This document shows positions 1-10,901 of a stretch of 64,000 nucleotides of DNA, in pieces. The notes under the pieces were generated by a model. It saw only the letters and a list, made by a program, of their open reading frames with translations, was not told the origin of the DNA and did no database searches. The stretch covers positions 1 through 64,000 of the forward strand of contig JBAKBP010013096.1 in NCBI GenBank assembly GCA_037953745.1, in the 5' to 3' direction. Made by a program: the position numbers and the translations under genes. Numbering within the stretch: the stretch's first letter is position 1; every line of letters begins with the position of its first letter. The stretch is from Lithodes maja. Lineage: Eukaryota > Arthropoda > Malacostraca > Decapoda > Lithodidae.

Positions 1-1501
1 CGGGGGGGTGGTTGCCAGACGTATGGACCGGTTGGCAGCCCTGCGCTTATAGCTAGGTGCGACAGGGTTGGTAGTACATTGCCGCCTGCCTATGCTGTCT
101 GGGCTGCCCATGTTGTCGTACAGCACATTGCCTGGAGGCTCGCTGTGTGCTCTATGACCAGGTTGCCTAGAACCTTTGAGATTCTAACATCCCTTGCCCT
201 CTCCCCCAATTTCTCACGGTTGCACTCTTTCTCTCTGACGACATTACTCTCATTTCATTCTTCTCTCTATTTAAATGCATACCCTTCCCTTGAGGTCCTA
301 AAGGAGTTTCAGCACTCACCTCTCGTATTACTCTTAGGACAAGCATATATTTACATGTATTAGATTTAAGGGGTTAATGTGAACAGCGATCTTCTTGATG
401 AGGATAGTTGGTGAACGTTCTACATGTTCACGAGTTATATGCCCAGCTCATCATCCAATTTGTGACTAGACTAGTGCCATGTGTAAGAGCCCGACCATGC
501 CCAGGAGTTGTCTGTAGAGGGGCGAGGACTTAGCCTTGATTTGCCTACCGAGCCAGGAGCGAGTGCAGTACCAGAGACTACAGCTCGCTCGTAGTGCCGG
601 TATAGTAGAGTAACGTAATTTATCTGTCCTTGTGTTCTCTGCAGTCTTTTCCTGGGTTCTCGCTTTCGGTGCTGGGACTCGTTGTTCCTGTGACTTGGCC
701 TGCTAGCTAGAACACATGGGGATGATGAGTGGGTTGTATCTTTATTTTACTATGCATTGCAGCTCTCTTTAAGTTTATGTATGTAACACTTTACAGTACA
801 CATTACTCACACACAAGACAACACTATTAATACTTTCATGTATCAATTAACTGCACTGTCGTTTTGCTGCTGTGTCCGGAGTTCCGTTGCGTAGGGCGCA
901 TACGGACTCAGAGGGGAGACAGAGTGAGAGAAGCGAAGTAGCCTATGCGGTAGTAGGCTACCGGCGCAGTACTGTTGCCTGCAACCTTTTAGTTATTCCA
1001 AGTATAGATTCATTCTTATAATAAGTGACTACTATTTATGTTCCTTCCATGTGTATTATTAGGTATCTACTGGATCATGAACATCTTGTATGCTACATGC
1101 TAGTGCATGTTAGTAGGGGACAGTTATTCTAATGCACGCGCTTTCAAGTAGGCGTGTACATTTGTCATTTAGCATTTCACTGTCATACCTTTAGCCTGCT
1201 TCTATTCTACATTATTAGAGGCTTAATATTAACGTAGTTTCTTGAGTATTGCATTTCTTTAGTAATAACGTAACCTATAAATGTCTGAGGGAGTTTAGCC
1301 TCATAGCCTACCCCTGTTGTACACTTTCGCCGAGTTAAGGTACCTCGTTACCATAGACGATAACTCTGTAGGGCGTTGGTGCTTTTGTTGTCTGGAGCAT
1401 ATAGTATTTGGGACTGGAATCGAGCGTGTCGTTGTCACATAAGCCATTTCTGTCCTACGATCAAGAATCCCGAATATGTATTGCCGATCCAGCCGTAACA
1501 T
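1..1501. other. Unclassified sequence, no supported gene
   Basis: I see no coding region of convincing length, no tRNA-like structure and no terminal repeat here. A 94-codon open frame near 79-363 has no recognisable motif and low-complexity composition. The right edge is sharp: at about 1501 the sequence switches to a copy of the retroelement gag start that is also present from about 7929. The stretch could be host intergenic DNA or the remains of another element. Confidence 0.5.
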
Positions 1502-2009
1502 CAGCTTTTAACTTTAACATGCGCTCATCATGCTATCTCTCACGTTGTTTCTCCTCACGCTCATGTTCAATATCACGCTGTTTTTGTTCAAACTCGCGCT
1601 GTTTTTGTTCAAACTCATACTGTCTTTGTTCACGCTCATGTTCAATTTCACGCTGTTTTTGTTCACGCTCATGTTCAATCTCACGCTGTTTTTGTTCAAA
1701 CTCTCTTATTGCCGTATGCTCCCTCTGCTCCCAGTCAGCTTTTGCATTCTCCAGCTCTAATAGCTTCACTTTCATCCATGCCTCACTGCCTCCTTCCTCT
1801 GCACACAACTGATATGCTGCCTCAGACAAAACACCAGTAGTTACCAATTTCTCAATCACACTCCTTCTAATCTCACCTTTGGTATTACTAGTTCTGTAAG
1901 GTGCATCATACTCTGTGGCTAAGGCAATCCAGTCTACTTTTCTGAGCTTCGACACAGACAAGGTGCTCAAGGAGGGGTCAGTGACAAATCCACTAATTTT
2001 AAATTCCAT
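1502..2009 (-). pseudogene. gag: Truncated second gag start of the tandem Gypsy-like element
   Basis: The frame starts at the methionine at 2009, runs leftward for about 158 codons and is cut off at about 1502, where homology to the 7929-8402 region stops. The visible part is the N-terminal matrix-like region followed by a charged coiled coil of short repeated units rich in Glu, Gln, Arg and His. It carries one more unit than the copy at 8402 and lacks a frameshift seen there, so it preserves the better version of the gag start. It sits directly downstream of its own LTR (2250-3447) and primer site (2230-2249) in minus orientation, so it is the beginning of a second, deleted element unit rather than part of the LTR. 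No capsid or zinc knuckle remains. Confidence 0.8.
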
Positions 2010-2229
2010 GATTGAATGCTATGAACAATGGATGAACGAGAAAATGTATGACTAATTAGGATGAGTGTGAAACGCGAATAATTGGCATTAAAGAACGTAG
2101 AGACTGACACAGCTCTCTCAACTCAAAAACAGAACAAAACGAGATGGATGAAATGAGTATGCGATTTCCTATCGAGGGACTTAATGTTTCACTAATGTTC
2201 TCAATTACTACCAAACGAGGGAAAGAAAG

Positions 2230-2249
2230 GAATCCTGGTCACGGCACCA
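2230..2249 (-). other. tRNA-His primer binding site of the truncated tandem unit
   Basis: On the plus strand these 20 bases equal the 3' end of an arthropod tRNA-His, including the CCA: T-arm end, then TCACGGC, A, CCA. On the minus strand they follow the LTR end (ACA) immediately and begin TGGTGCCGTGACC. A perfect match to a known primer tRNA is strong support for the LTR boundary. The identity rests on remembered tRNA-His sequence (acceptor GCCGTGA). Confidence 0.85.
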
Positions 2250-2250
2250 T
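2249..2250 (-). other. LTR/primer-site junction point
   Basis: Boundary marker only: the LTR ends in CA at 2250 (minus strand) and the primer site starts at 2249 with no spacer. Confidence 0.4.
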
Positions 2251-3447
2251 GTTACGTTATGAGCGGGGTTCGAACCCATAACATAAAGAAACATTCCACT
2301 AAACACCACAAAACGAGGACTTATTATTTAGCCTCACAAAATGCGGAAAATATGACTATCATTTTCAGTCAAGAATAAGTGGTATGTTAAACTTCCCCAA
2401 AACTAGCAACTCTTTGTGGTCACTAAAACCTTGGTAGGTGAAAAGATGTGGAAAGTTCATAAAATATCAGTTGATATCAAATGGCTGTTTTAGCCTAAAA
2501 ACCCCAAAGTTATTCCTTTCTTATCACTCGTTCAGAATTAGTTATCTTTAGTTACTTTGACATAGATTTATCCCAACAATCAAAAGAATAATATATTAGC
2601 ATATAAAGGTAAAATGTAAAGAGTATGTAAAATATAATTATAATTTATTTAAATTATTAATTATACACAAAAGTTACTTCTAGTGAAAATATCAAATTTG
2701 AGAAACATTGATGTGAAATAATAAAGAAACTCTTAAGAAAAATAATACATAGTTATATAAATACCCTCCAAGAGAGTAAGTGAAAGCAATCAATAAACAT
2801 AGAAAAAATCCTAGGCGATACTTATTCAACTCATGGTGATTCTTTTACAAACGAACTCAGGGCAGGTCAGCTTAAGATGGTGGTGGAGAATACACTACCT
2901 TGCCGTTACGGTACTTTCGACTTATATACCCTTAGCGCACCTGGCTCTGATACCAACTTCTCTAACTGTATTAATCTCAACTCCTTATATACTTGCTGAA
3001 TTAAAGTATTACTTTTACCAAGAACTTTATGATATATCTTGTAAACATTACTTATGATTAGAAAAGCCAAATACATTATTACCTAATTATAATCAATATC
3101 ATTCGTACGTCAGGCAACGAAGGAGAGCAAGGGTTGGAAGAAAGGGTGGGGGGGAGAATGAATAGGGTTACTTGTGTAGGACGATAGGGGGTAGAATGGA
3201 ATGTGAACGAAAGGGGGGTAGTCTGCACGAAGCATCCTAATTCCACCTCTCACTCGTTCCTGTACACTCTTGAACAAAATATCTTCCTATATGAAACTAA
3301 GCTGTCTACAGGTCGAATTAATTATACCGGGCTCATAACATTGCATACGATGTTCAATCATAAATAATTAAAGATTGTACCCACCATAACAAGCACAATA
3401 CCTCAATTACAACCAGTGACACTTGAATGAAATAGAAATCCCTAACA
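2250..3447 (-). repeat. Long terminal repeat, 3' LTR of Gypsy-like element 1
   Basis: This 1198-bp direct repeat matches 8642-9842 with few substitutions and small indels (roughly 97% by eye). On the minus strand it begins TGTTAGGG and ends TAACA, the usual TG...CA form. It lies between a purine-rich tract (3448-3458) and a tRNA-His primer site (2230-2249). Near its end is the perfect palindrome GGGTTCGAACCC (2266-2277), which resembles a tRNA T-arm or pol III B box. It serves both as the 3' LTR of the full element on its right and as the 5' LTR of the truncated unit on its left. Confidence 0.88.
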
Positions 3448-3458
3448 CCTCCCTCACA
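3448..3458 (-). other. Polypurine tract
   Basis: On the minus strand the sequence GTGAGGGAGG lies directly before the TGTTAGGG start of the 3' LTR. Position and composition fit the plus-strand primer of an LTR retrotransposon. Confidence 0.75.
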
Positions 3459-3616
3459 AAGAGATTTATAAGAGAAGCGAAACTAAATCTAAATCCTAAT
3501 ACAATCATTTTAAACCTAATGCCATTCACCAAACCATAAACCAAAACCAAAATCACATTAACAAACTTAAAAATTATTGCTGGCAAAATAGCTCTAACAA
3601 CTAAAATTGTTCTCAT

Positions 3617-5233
3617 TCAGTTCCGGGACAACATGTCCGCGATAATATTGTTCTTTCCCTTTATGTGGTGAATTTCAAGGTTATATGGTTGCAATGCCAA
3701 GCACCATCTCATTAACCGCTGATTAGAGTTTTTCATTTTATACAAGAATTTCAGGGGGTTGTGATCAGTAAACACTTTTACGGGAAAATGTGAACCACTA
3801 ATATACACATTAAACTTATCCACTGCAAAGAGCAAGGCAAAACACTCTTTTTCAATAGTGCTGTAGTGTTTCTGATAAGGTTTGAGTTTACCAGATGCAT
3901 AGCAAACTGGATGCAAAATCTCAGCATCACTGTACTGTAACAAAACTGCTCCTACACATACATCACTAGCATCCACCTGAATTATGAACGGTTTATGAAA
4001 CTGAGGGGACTTCAGAATAGGTGCATTGACTAATAGGCAACGAATCTTTGTGAATGAAGTTTGGCATTCTGGGGTCCACACAAATTTTCTCTTGGGACTC
4101 ATCAAGTCTGTTAGGGGGGCGGAGAGGTCAGCGAAGTTGGGTACAAATCTCCGATAGTGCCCAGCCATACCAAAGAAGCGCATTAGTGCCTTGCGGTCCT
4201 GGGGAATAGGCATAGTTGAAATGGCTTCGACTTTGGCAGAAATAGGGCGGACTTCCCCTTCTCCTACCACGTGACCCAGAAAAATTAGTTTGGCATGGCC
4301 GAACTCACTCTTGGCAAGGTTGACAGTGAGTCCTGCCCTGGCCAAGTTGGAGAAGAGACTCTGTAGCTGGTGAAGATGCTCCTGCCAGGATTCGCTGTAG
4401 ACCACAATATCGTCGAGGTAGGATTGCACGCCCGAGAGGCCATCTGTCACCCGGTGGATTAGTCGCTGGATGGTGGCGGGCGCATTCACCATACCGAAAG
4501 GCATGACGGTGTATTGGAATAGCCCGTCCGGGGTGACAAATGCAGACACTCTCTTGGCCCTCTCTGATAGTTTTATCTAGTCGTAACCCTTCAGCAGGTC
4601 AATCTTTGAGATGTACTTCGTTCCTCCCAAACGGTCCAACAGGTCGTCGATCCGTGGCAGAGGGTAGCAGTCCTGGCGGGTAAGTTGGTTTACCCGGCGA
4701 TAATCCATACACATCCTAAATGTGCCATCAGGTGTGTCCACGAGTAGGCATGGAGAGGCCCACTCGCTGTCGCTCCGTTCCACCAATCCATGGGCGAGTA
4801 GGAAGTCCACTTCCTGTTGAAGTGCCGCACACTTCTCTGGATTGGCGCGGTAGGGATGTTGTTTGATGGGAGTGGCCCCCTCCGTCAGGACCACATCATG
4901 TTCCACCAGGGGACACTGCTGGGGAACGTCACCAAACAGCTGTGGAAACTCGGAAAGCAGGTACTCCAAGTCTTCACCTTGGTCAGACAACAAGTGCTGG
5001 AATTTTAAATGGGGGTTAGTCAAGAAGTCAGAGTTTTGCAATTTGTTATCAAGAGGCAACTGGATGTCATTATGCTCCTTGATCTTTAGATACTCTAGTT
5101 CACCTTCAAACTGTGCTACGGATTCAAAGTTTAATACCTTATCTGGATCTCTGCAGTGATAGGCTTCCAGCAGGTTAACATGCACTAGTCTTTCCGACTT
5201 CCTACGATCAGGAGTTTTTAAAACATAATTCAC
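3617..5233 (-). pseudogene. pol: Reverse transcriptase and RNase H of Gypsy-like element 1
   Basis: Copies element RNA into DNA (RT) and degrades the template strand (RNase H) within the virus-like particle. The first piece (5233-4577) starts with the last part of the integrase GPY/F module and a linker, then RT fingers ending in the motif-A aspartate (KIDLLKGYD). One in-frame TAG at about 4574 replaces a residue right after motif A. The second piece (4549-3617) continues in the same frame with MPFGM, catalytic YLDD (about residues 44-47), a thumb with FLGH, and RNase H with QVDASD and TDHNPLKFL. Both pieces share the frame of the upstream protease-integrase region, so pol was one polyprotein. 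The end at 3617 is the natural stop, about 160 bp before the 3' LTR. Confidence 0.88.
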
Positions 5234-5254
5234 ATTGTTTTCTTAAGCACAACA

Positions 5255-7090
5255 TTATGGACCATGGTACTTGCTTTGTAGCGGCTTTTTAGGTATAGGC
5301 AGAAAGGCAAGCACTAGATCTCCTGGCTGAAATTCTCTGACAACTGTAGTCTTATCATACTGCTCTTTCATTTTATCTTGAGACTTCTCTAAATTGTTCA
5401 TAGCTAGTTCTACTGCAGATCTCAGTCTAGATTTAAATTGATGCACATAAGTGAGAAGATGTTTATTAGAGTTAGCATTGATCCAAGTATCTTTTAACAC
5501 TTTCAAGGGACCTCTGACCTCATGACCAAAAACTAGGGAAAATGGTGAAAATCCTAGAGAATCTTGTACCCTGCTTCTTACAGCATACAACACAAAATGG
5601 ATGCCCTCATCCCAGTCGGCATTGTTCTCTTCACAATATTTAGTGAGCATTGATTTGAGGGTCTGATGGAACCTTTCTAATGCACCCTGGGACTGTGGGT
5701 GACTGGCAGTGGAATGGTTCTGGTGTACTCCCAACTCTTCCATGGTTTGCTTGAAGAGCTGAGAGGTAAAGTTACTTCCTAAATCAGACTGTACCACACA
5801 GGGTATTCCATACTGGGTGAAAAATTTACTAAGCGCCTTCAATACATTCTTTGATGTTATATGCCTCAAGGGGAACACTTCTGGATACCTAGTGGTGGAA
5901 CACATGACAGTCAACAAGTACTCATTCCCACTAAGGGTTCTTGGCAAAGGTCCTACACAGTCAATTATGATTTTACTGAACGGTTCATCCATTACAGGGA
6001 TGGGATTTAAGGGTGCAGGCTTGATGGGCTGGTTGGTTTTCCCAGCAAGTTGACACACATGACAAGTTTTACAGTAAGATTTCACAGATTGTTTCATCCT
6101 CGGCCAAAAGAAATCATTGAGAATTTTGTCATCAGTCTTGTTGACACCCAAATGTCCACCACTAAGGTCATGAGCAATGGAAATGATGTCTACTCTATAC
6201 TTATGTGGCACGACTACTTGATGCACCTCTTGCCAGGGCTCATCAGCTGGCACATTGGGAGGTCTATTCTTGCGCATCAGGGTACCATTACTTAGATAGA
6301 AACATTGAGGATAGTTTCCTATATCTGACTCTTCCACAGCCCTATCAAAATATATTGCCAGTTCAGGGTCCTGCTTCTGAGCCTCTTTGAGAGTTTCAGA
6401 ATCAATGGGAATCTTGCTAATATCCTCTGACTCTACACCAAGAAATAGGGAGGAAGTGTCTAGGTCAACACTATCAGGATCAACTTTGTCTTTCTTACTG
6501 TGGTGACCAGCCCCATTCCTAGTCACTACACATGAGGGAAACAAATTGGGATACTGACTTTCTAATTGCTTAGTGTTGTTATCAGAGGAGGGAGTGGAGG
6601 TAACTATGGGGTCTGGTATCACTTTTCCACCGGCGATATCGTTGCCCATCAAAAAGTTCACTCCTTCTACAGATAGGGAATCTTGAATCCCAACAGTAAA
6701 GTAACCACTAGCTAAATCCGTTTTTAGATACACCCTAGCCAAAGGAACAACAAGACACCCACTGACTCCCTGAATGAGTATACTCTGGCCCAGCAAACAG
6801 TCCTCAATACTGGGCACCAATCCTCTTACCAAGAGGCTATGAGAGGCTCCTGTGTCTCTCAAAACATGAATGGGATAGTCAGTGGAAGCGTCAGTAGAGG
6901 AAACTGATCCTGTGGAAAGAAAAGGTTGGAACTGGTTAGAACAGCTAGGTGGTATACTAGGGAAAACCTGGTTGTGAGAGCCATCAGAGTCAGAACATTC
7001 ACTCAACACAGGTGGAGTAGGAGGGGATACTGGTACTCTATTTGGATGAAGTACAAGGGAAGAGGCTAGAACAGCACTACTCTCTGGTTT
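5255..7090 (-). pseudogene. pol: Protease and integrase of Gypsy-like element 1
   Basis: Protease releases the Gag and Pol proteins, and integrase inserts the cDNA. Counting from 7009, the aspartic protease motif DTGAS is at residues 52-56. The integrase HHCC zinc finger uses H280, H286, C316 and C319. The core carries D350, D409 and E445, an exact D,D(35)E spacing. The C-terminal GPY/F module starts at KYHGP and continues in the next open segment after two local stops around 5236-5255 that look like compensating single-base indels. The frame is open upstream of 7009 to about 7090 and overlaps the end of gag in another frame, so expression by ribosomal frameshifting is likely. No RT domain lies between protease and integrase. 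Confidence 0.88.
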
Positions 7091-8402
7091 ACGGGTTTTC
7101 TCTTTTTAACTTTAATTTGGGACACTCTCTGATAAAATGTCCAGGTTGTTTACAGTAGGCACAAACTAAGGGTCCAGGAGGTTTAATGGAAGAAAGAGAA
7201 GTTTTGTTAAATTCCTTTTTATCAGATCCATTGCCCCCAGAAGCTACCCTTGAAACTGGTTGGGAGACACCACCATAACCAGACCTACCACCAGTAGATT
7301 GGAAACTACCACCATCACGAGGACCAGCACCAGACGGTGGTCGGTTGCCAGGGACTCTCTGTCCTGTCCTGAAATAAGAATCGCCATGAGTTAATCGGTA
7401 ATTTTCAGCCAAAATAGCTGCCCTCTCTACAGATTGCACCTCTCTCTCTTGGAGGTAACGTTTTAAGGGGTAGGGGACTTTGCAGAGAAATTCTTAAAGC
7501 ATAACTAGCTGGCACAACTGCTCAAAGGTTGTCACTTTACTGGCTCTCAACCAACTCAGAAACTTTCGCTCTTTTTCCTTTACAAATTCTAGATAGGTTT
7601 GTTTTTCACCTTTCTTCATATCCCTGAAACACTGACGATGAGTTTCAGGAACCTGATCATACACTGCTAAGACTGAAGTTTTAAGAGTTTCATAGGTTAG
7701 GGAATCAATGGGGAGATTGGTGTACCTGCTTGGCTTTTCCTATGAAAGCAGTCTGGGCTAGAAATGCCCACTGATCATTTGGCCACTTGAGTTGGTTGGC
7801 TGCCTTCTGAAAAAGTATGAAGAAATTCTCCGGGTCAGTCTCATCAAAACTAGGGACAAATTTCAAACTATGACCCTTACCAGAAAATGGTTTATTTGCA
7901 ATCGAATCCCTTTGATTCCGGTTTTCTTCAGCTTTTAACTTTAACATGCGCTCATCATGCTCTCTCTCACGTTGTTTCTCCTCACACTCATGTTCAATAT
8001 CACGCTGTTTTTGTTCAAACTCGTGCTGTTTTTGTTCAAACTCATACTGTCTTTGTTCACGCTCATGTTCAATTTCACGCTGTTTTTGTTCAAACTCTCT
8101 TATTGCCGTATGCTCCCTCTGCTCCCTGTCAGCTTTTGCATTCTCCAGCTCTAATAGTTTCACTTTCATCCATGCCTCACTGCCTCCTTCCTCTGCACAC
8201 AACTGATATGCTGCCTCAGACAAAATACCAGTAGTTACCAATTTCTCAGTCACACTCCTAATCTCACCTTTGGTATTACTAGTTCTGTAAGGTGCATCAT
8301 ACTCTGTGGCTAAGGCAATCCAGTCTACTTTTCTGAGCTTCGACACAGACAAGGTGCTCAAGGAAGGGGTCAGTGACAAATCCACTAATTTTAAATTCCA
8401 TG
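7080..8402 (-). pseudogene. gag: Gag of Gypsy-like element 1 with SCAN-like capsid and zinc knuckle
   Basis: Structural protein that packages element RNA. The likely start is the methionine at about 8402, by comparison with the second copy at 2009; the longer open frame from 8502 arises from a one-base insertion near 8360. Regions in order: N-terminal matrix-like part, a charged coiled coil made of short repeats (about 8100-7950), a capsid region around 7860-7450, and a CCHC zinc knuckle with pattern CX2CX4HX4C (7160-7120). The capsid segment (DETDPENFF, QTYLEF, EKERKF, LILAENYRLTH-like end) resembles the Gmr1/SCAN capsid. There is a frame change near 7700 and a stop near 7500. Gag stops at about 7089 and pol continues in another frame. 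Confidence 0.8.
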
Positions 8403-8621
8403 ATTGAATGCTATGAACAATGGATGAACGAGAAAATGTATGACTAATTAGGATGAGTGTGAAATGCGAATAATTGGCATTAAAGAACATAGAGGCTGAC
8501 ACAGCTCTCTCAACTCAAAAACAGAACAAAACAAGATGGATGAAATGAGTATGCGATGTCCTATCGAGGGACTTAATGTTTCACTAATGTTCTCAATTAC
8601 TACCGAACGAGGGAAAGAAAG

Positions 8622-8641
8622 GAATCTTGGTCACGGCACCA
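8622..8641 (-). other. tRNA-His primer binding site
   Basis: Same site as at 2230-2249 with one base change at 8627. It lies immediately inside the 5' LTR and is complementary to the 3' end of tRNA-His, where minus-strand synthesis would start. Confidence 0.85.
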
Positions 8642-9842
8642 TGTTATGTTACGAGCGGGGTTCGAACCCATAACATAAAGAAACATTCCACTAAACACCA
8701 CAAAACGAGGACTTATTATTTAGCCTCACAAAATGCGGAAAATATGACTATCAGTTTCAGTCAAGAATAAGTGGTATGTTAAACTTCCACAAAACTAGCA
8801 ACTCTTTGTAGTCACTAAAACCTTGGTAGGTGAAAAGATGTGGCAAGTTCATAAAATATCAGTTGATATCAAATGGCTCTTTTAGCCTAAAAACCCCAAA
8901 GTTATTCCTTTCTTATCACTCGTTCAGAATTAGTTATCTTTAGTTACTTTGATTTAGATTTATCCCAACAATCAAAAGAATAATATATTAGCATATAAAG
9001 GTAAAATGTAAAGAGTATGTAAAATATAATTATAATTTATTTAAATGATTAATTATACACAAAAGTTACTTCTAGTGAAAATATCAATTTTGAGAAACAT
9101 TGATGTGAAATAATAAAGAAACTCTTAAGAAAAAATAATACATAGTTATATAAATACCCTCCAAGAGAGAAAGTGAAAGCAATCAATAAACATAGAAGAA
9201 AAAATCCTAGGTGATACTTATTCAACTCATGGTGATTCTTTTACAAACGAACTCAGGGCAGGTCAGCTTAAGATGGTGGTGGAGAATACACTACCTTGCC
9301 GTTACGGTACTTTCGATTTATATACCCTTAGTGCACCTGGCTCTGATACCAACTTCTCTAACTGTATTAATCTCAACTCCTTATATACTTGCTGAATAAA
9401 AGTATTACTTTTACCAAGAACTCTATGATATATCTTGTAAACATTACTTATGATTAGAAAAGCCAAATACATTATTACCTAGTTATAATCAATATCATTC
9501 GTACGTCAGGCAACGGAGAAGAGCAAAGGATGGAAGAAAGGGGGGGAGAATGAATAGGGTTACGAGTGTAGGACGATAGGGGGTAGAATGGAATGTGAAC
9601 GAAAGGGGGGGGGTAGTCTGCACGAAGCCTCCTAATTCCACCTCTCACTCGTTCCTGTACACTCTTGAACAAAATATCTTCCTATATGAAACTAAGCTGT
9701 CTACAGGTCGAATTAATTATACCGGGCTCATAACATTGCATACGATGTTCAATCATAAATAATTAAAGATCGTACCCACCATAACAAGCACAATACCTCA
9801 ATTACAACCAGTGACACTTGAATTAAATAGAAATCCCTAACA
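8642..9842 (-). repeat. Long terminal repeat, 5' LTR of Gypsy-like element 1
   Basis: The 1201-bp partner of 2250-3447, with the same TGTTA...TAACA ends on the minus strand. In an LTR retrotransposon this copy carries the promoter. The outer edge at 9842 is abrupt and continues into a TA microsatellite (9843-9861). No clear TATA box was assigned. Confidence 0.87.
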
Positions 9843-9861
9843 ATATATATATATATATATA

Positions 9862-10321
9862 TGTACTTACTCTAGTTGTACTTACTCTAGTTGTATTGCG
9901 GGAGTGAGCATGCTCGTTATTTCCCGCCTCCTATATGTGTAGGTGTTATATGTATCGTTGGAATGGCTGTGGATGTGTGTGTAGTCTGTATTTTTAGCCA
10001 ATTGGTGACATCGGAAACGAAGGCTTAGGGTGGATCTGTATGGTACCATTCTCACTATAGACGGTACCGTCTCGCCCGAAGGCTTAGGTAGCCATCAGCT
10101 TTGGTGAACCATATGATACCCATCTCGCCTTGTACCATTTTTGCCAACCCCAGATGGGACGTCACAACGTCGTCCACTTTTTCCAGGTACCTATTTACAG
10201 CTAGGTGAACTGAGGCTAACACATGAAAGGAGACAAGCCCAATTTGTCTCCGCCCGGCCGGGGGATTGAACCCCCGACCCCTCGTGTGTGAGACGAGAGC
10301 GCTACCTACTAGGCTACGGGC
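9862..10321 (-). mobile_element. tRNA-derived SINE with LINE-like tail
   Basis: Read on the minus strand it has a tRNA-like head (10321-10252), an unrelated body of about 300 bp, and a tail around 9927-9863. The tail holds two copies of a short unit of the form ACAACTAGAGTAAGTAC. The tail and the preceding ACGAGC..TGCTCA block resemble the 3' end of the CR1-like LINE at 13143-13205, suggesting it borrows that LINE's machinery. It is adjacent to the Gypsy 5' LTR with only TA repeats between. Confidence 0.72.
10252..10321 (-). other. tRNA-Val(CAC)-like SINE head with pol III A and B boxes
   Basis: A five-base-pair anticodon stem (CTCGT/ACGAG) encloses the loop CTCACAC, giving anticodon CAC. 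The T arm has stems of GGGGG/CCCCC-type around TTCAATC, a B box. The A box is TAGCCTAGTAGG. The last two acceptor pairs do not match, so this is a SINE promoter rather than a working tRNA gene. Confidence 0.7.
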
Positions 10322-10341
10322 TGTGTGTGTGTGTGTGTGTG
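10322..10341. repeat. (TG)n microsatellite
   Basis: About nine TG units abut the SINE head. Confidence 0.9.
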
Positions 10342-10393
10342 TATAGTGTTAGTTAGCTCAATTTGCAGTCGTAAAAATGAGTGTCAAAATTAG

Positions 10394-10600
10394 GATTTAT
10401 TGTTGGGTACATTCATGGTTGTGATTTATTGTTGGGTACATTCATGGTTGTGATTTATTGTAGGGTACATTCATGGTTGTGATTTATTGTTGGGTACATT
10501 CATGGTTGTGATTTATTGTTGGGTACATTCATGGTTGTGATTTATTGTTGGGTACATTCATGGTTGTGATTTATTGTTGGGTACATTCATGGTTGTGATT
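10394..10600. repeat. 29-bp minisatellite, seven units
   Basis: Seven head-to-tail copies of a 29-bp unit containing GGGTACATTCATGGTTGTG are nearly identical, with one T-to-A variant in the third. No spacers occur, so it is not CRISPR-like. Confidence 0.95.
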
Positions 10601-10830
10601 TTCGTAACTAGTTGTGTTATGACACATGTTGTACATTATAGTTAATAACGTAGCTACTAACACTTTATTTTCTTCACATTAATTGTATTTATCTTTTCTT
10701 CACATTACAAATATTGTTATCATCTGGCAGTTGAATGAGATTATACTGTCGCGTTCAGAGGCCGTGTTCTAACTCAATTACTTTTAGCTGTGTCTGTCTC
10801 ACTAATAAAAATAATTAATCAATTCTCAAA

Positions 10831-10873
10831 GCAAACACACACGCATATACACACACACACACACACACACACA
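10831..10873. repeat. (CA)n microsatellite at LINE 5' truncation
   Basis: An imperfect CA run ends where the CR1-like LINE frame begins to make sense. Confidence 0.9.
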
Positions 10874-10901
10874 AGATATTTGTGATCACAAGATATTAGA
10901 A

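Larger units (their letters stand above)
2250..9842 (-). mobile_element. Gypsy/Ty3-type LTR retrotransposon with Gmr1-like domain order
   Basis: A 7.6-kb element read on the minus strand: 5' LTR (9842-8642), tRNA-His primer site, gag, protease, integrase, reverse transcriptase, RNase H, purine tract, 3' LTR (3447-2250). Integrase precedes reverse transcriptase, as in Ty1/copia, but the RT/RNase H and the SCAN-like capsid are of Gypsy type. That combination defines the Gmr1-like group, known to me mainly from deuterostomes. The gene set carries several frameshifts and stops, so this copy cannot move by itself. The right flank is a TA microsatellite and the left flank is another element unit, so no target duplication can be read. 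Confidence 0.85.

Noticed and set aside
1408..1812. Cys/Ser-rich protein on the plus strand, and the similar one at 7946-8206
   Set aside because: Antisense shadows of the gag coiled-coil repeat.
10252..10321. Functional tRNA-Val gene
   Set aside because: Acceptor stem mismatches and a 300-bp body with LINE-like tail show a SINE head.
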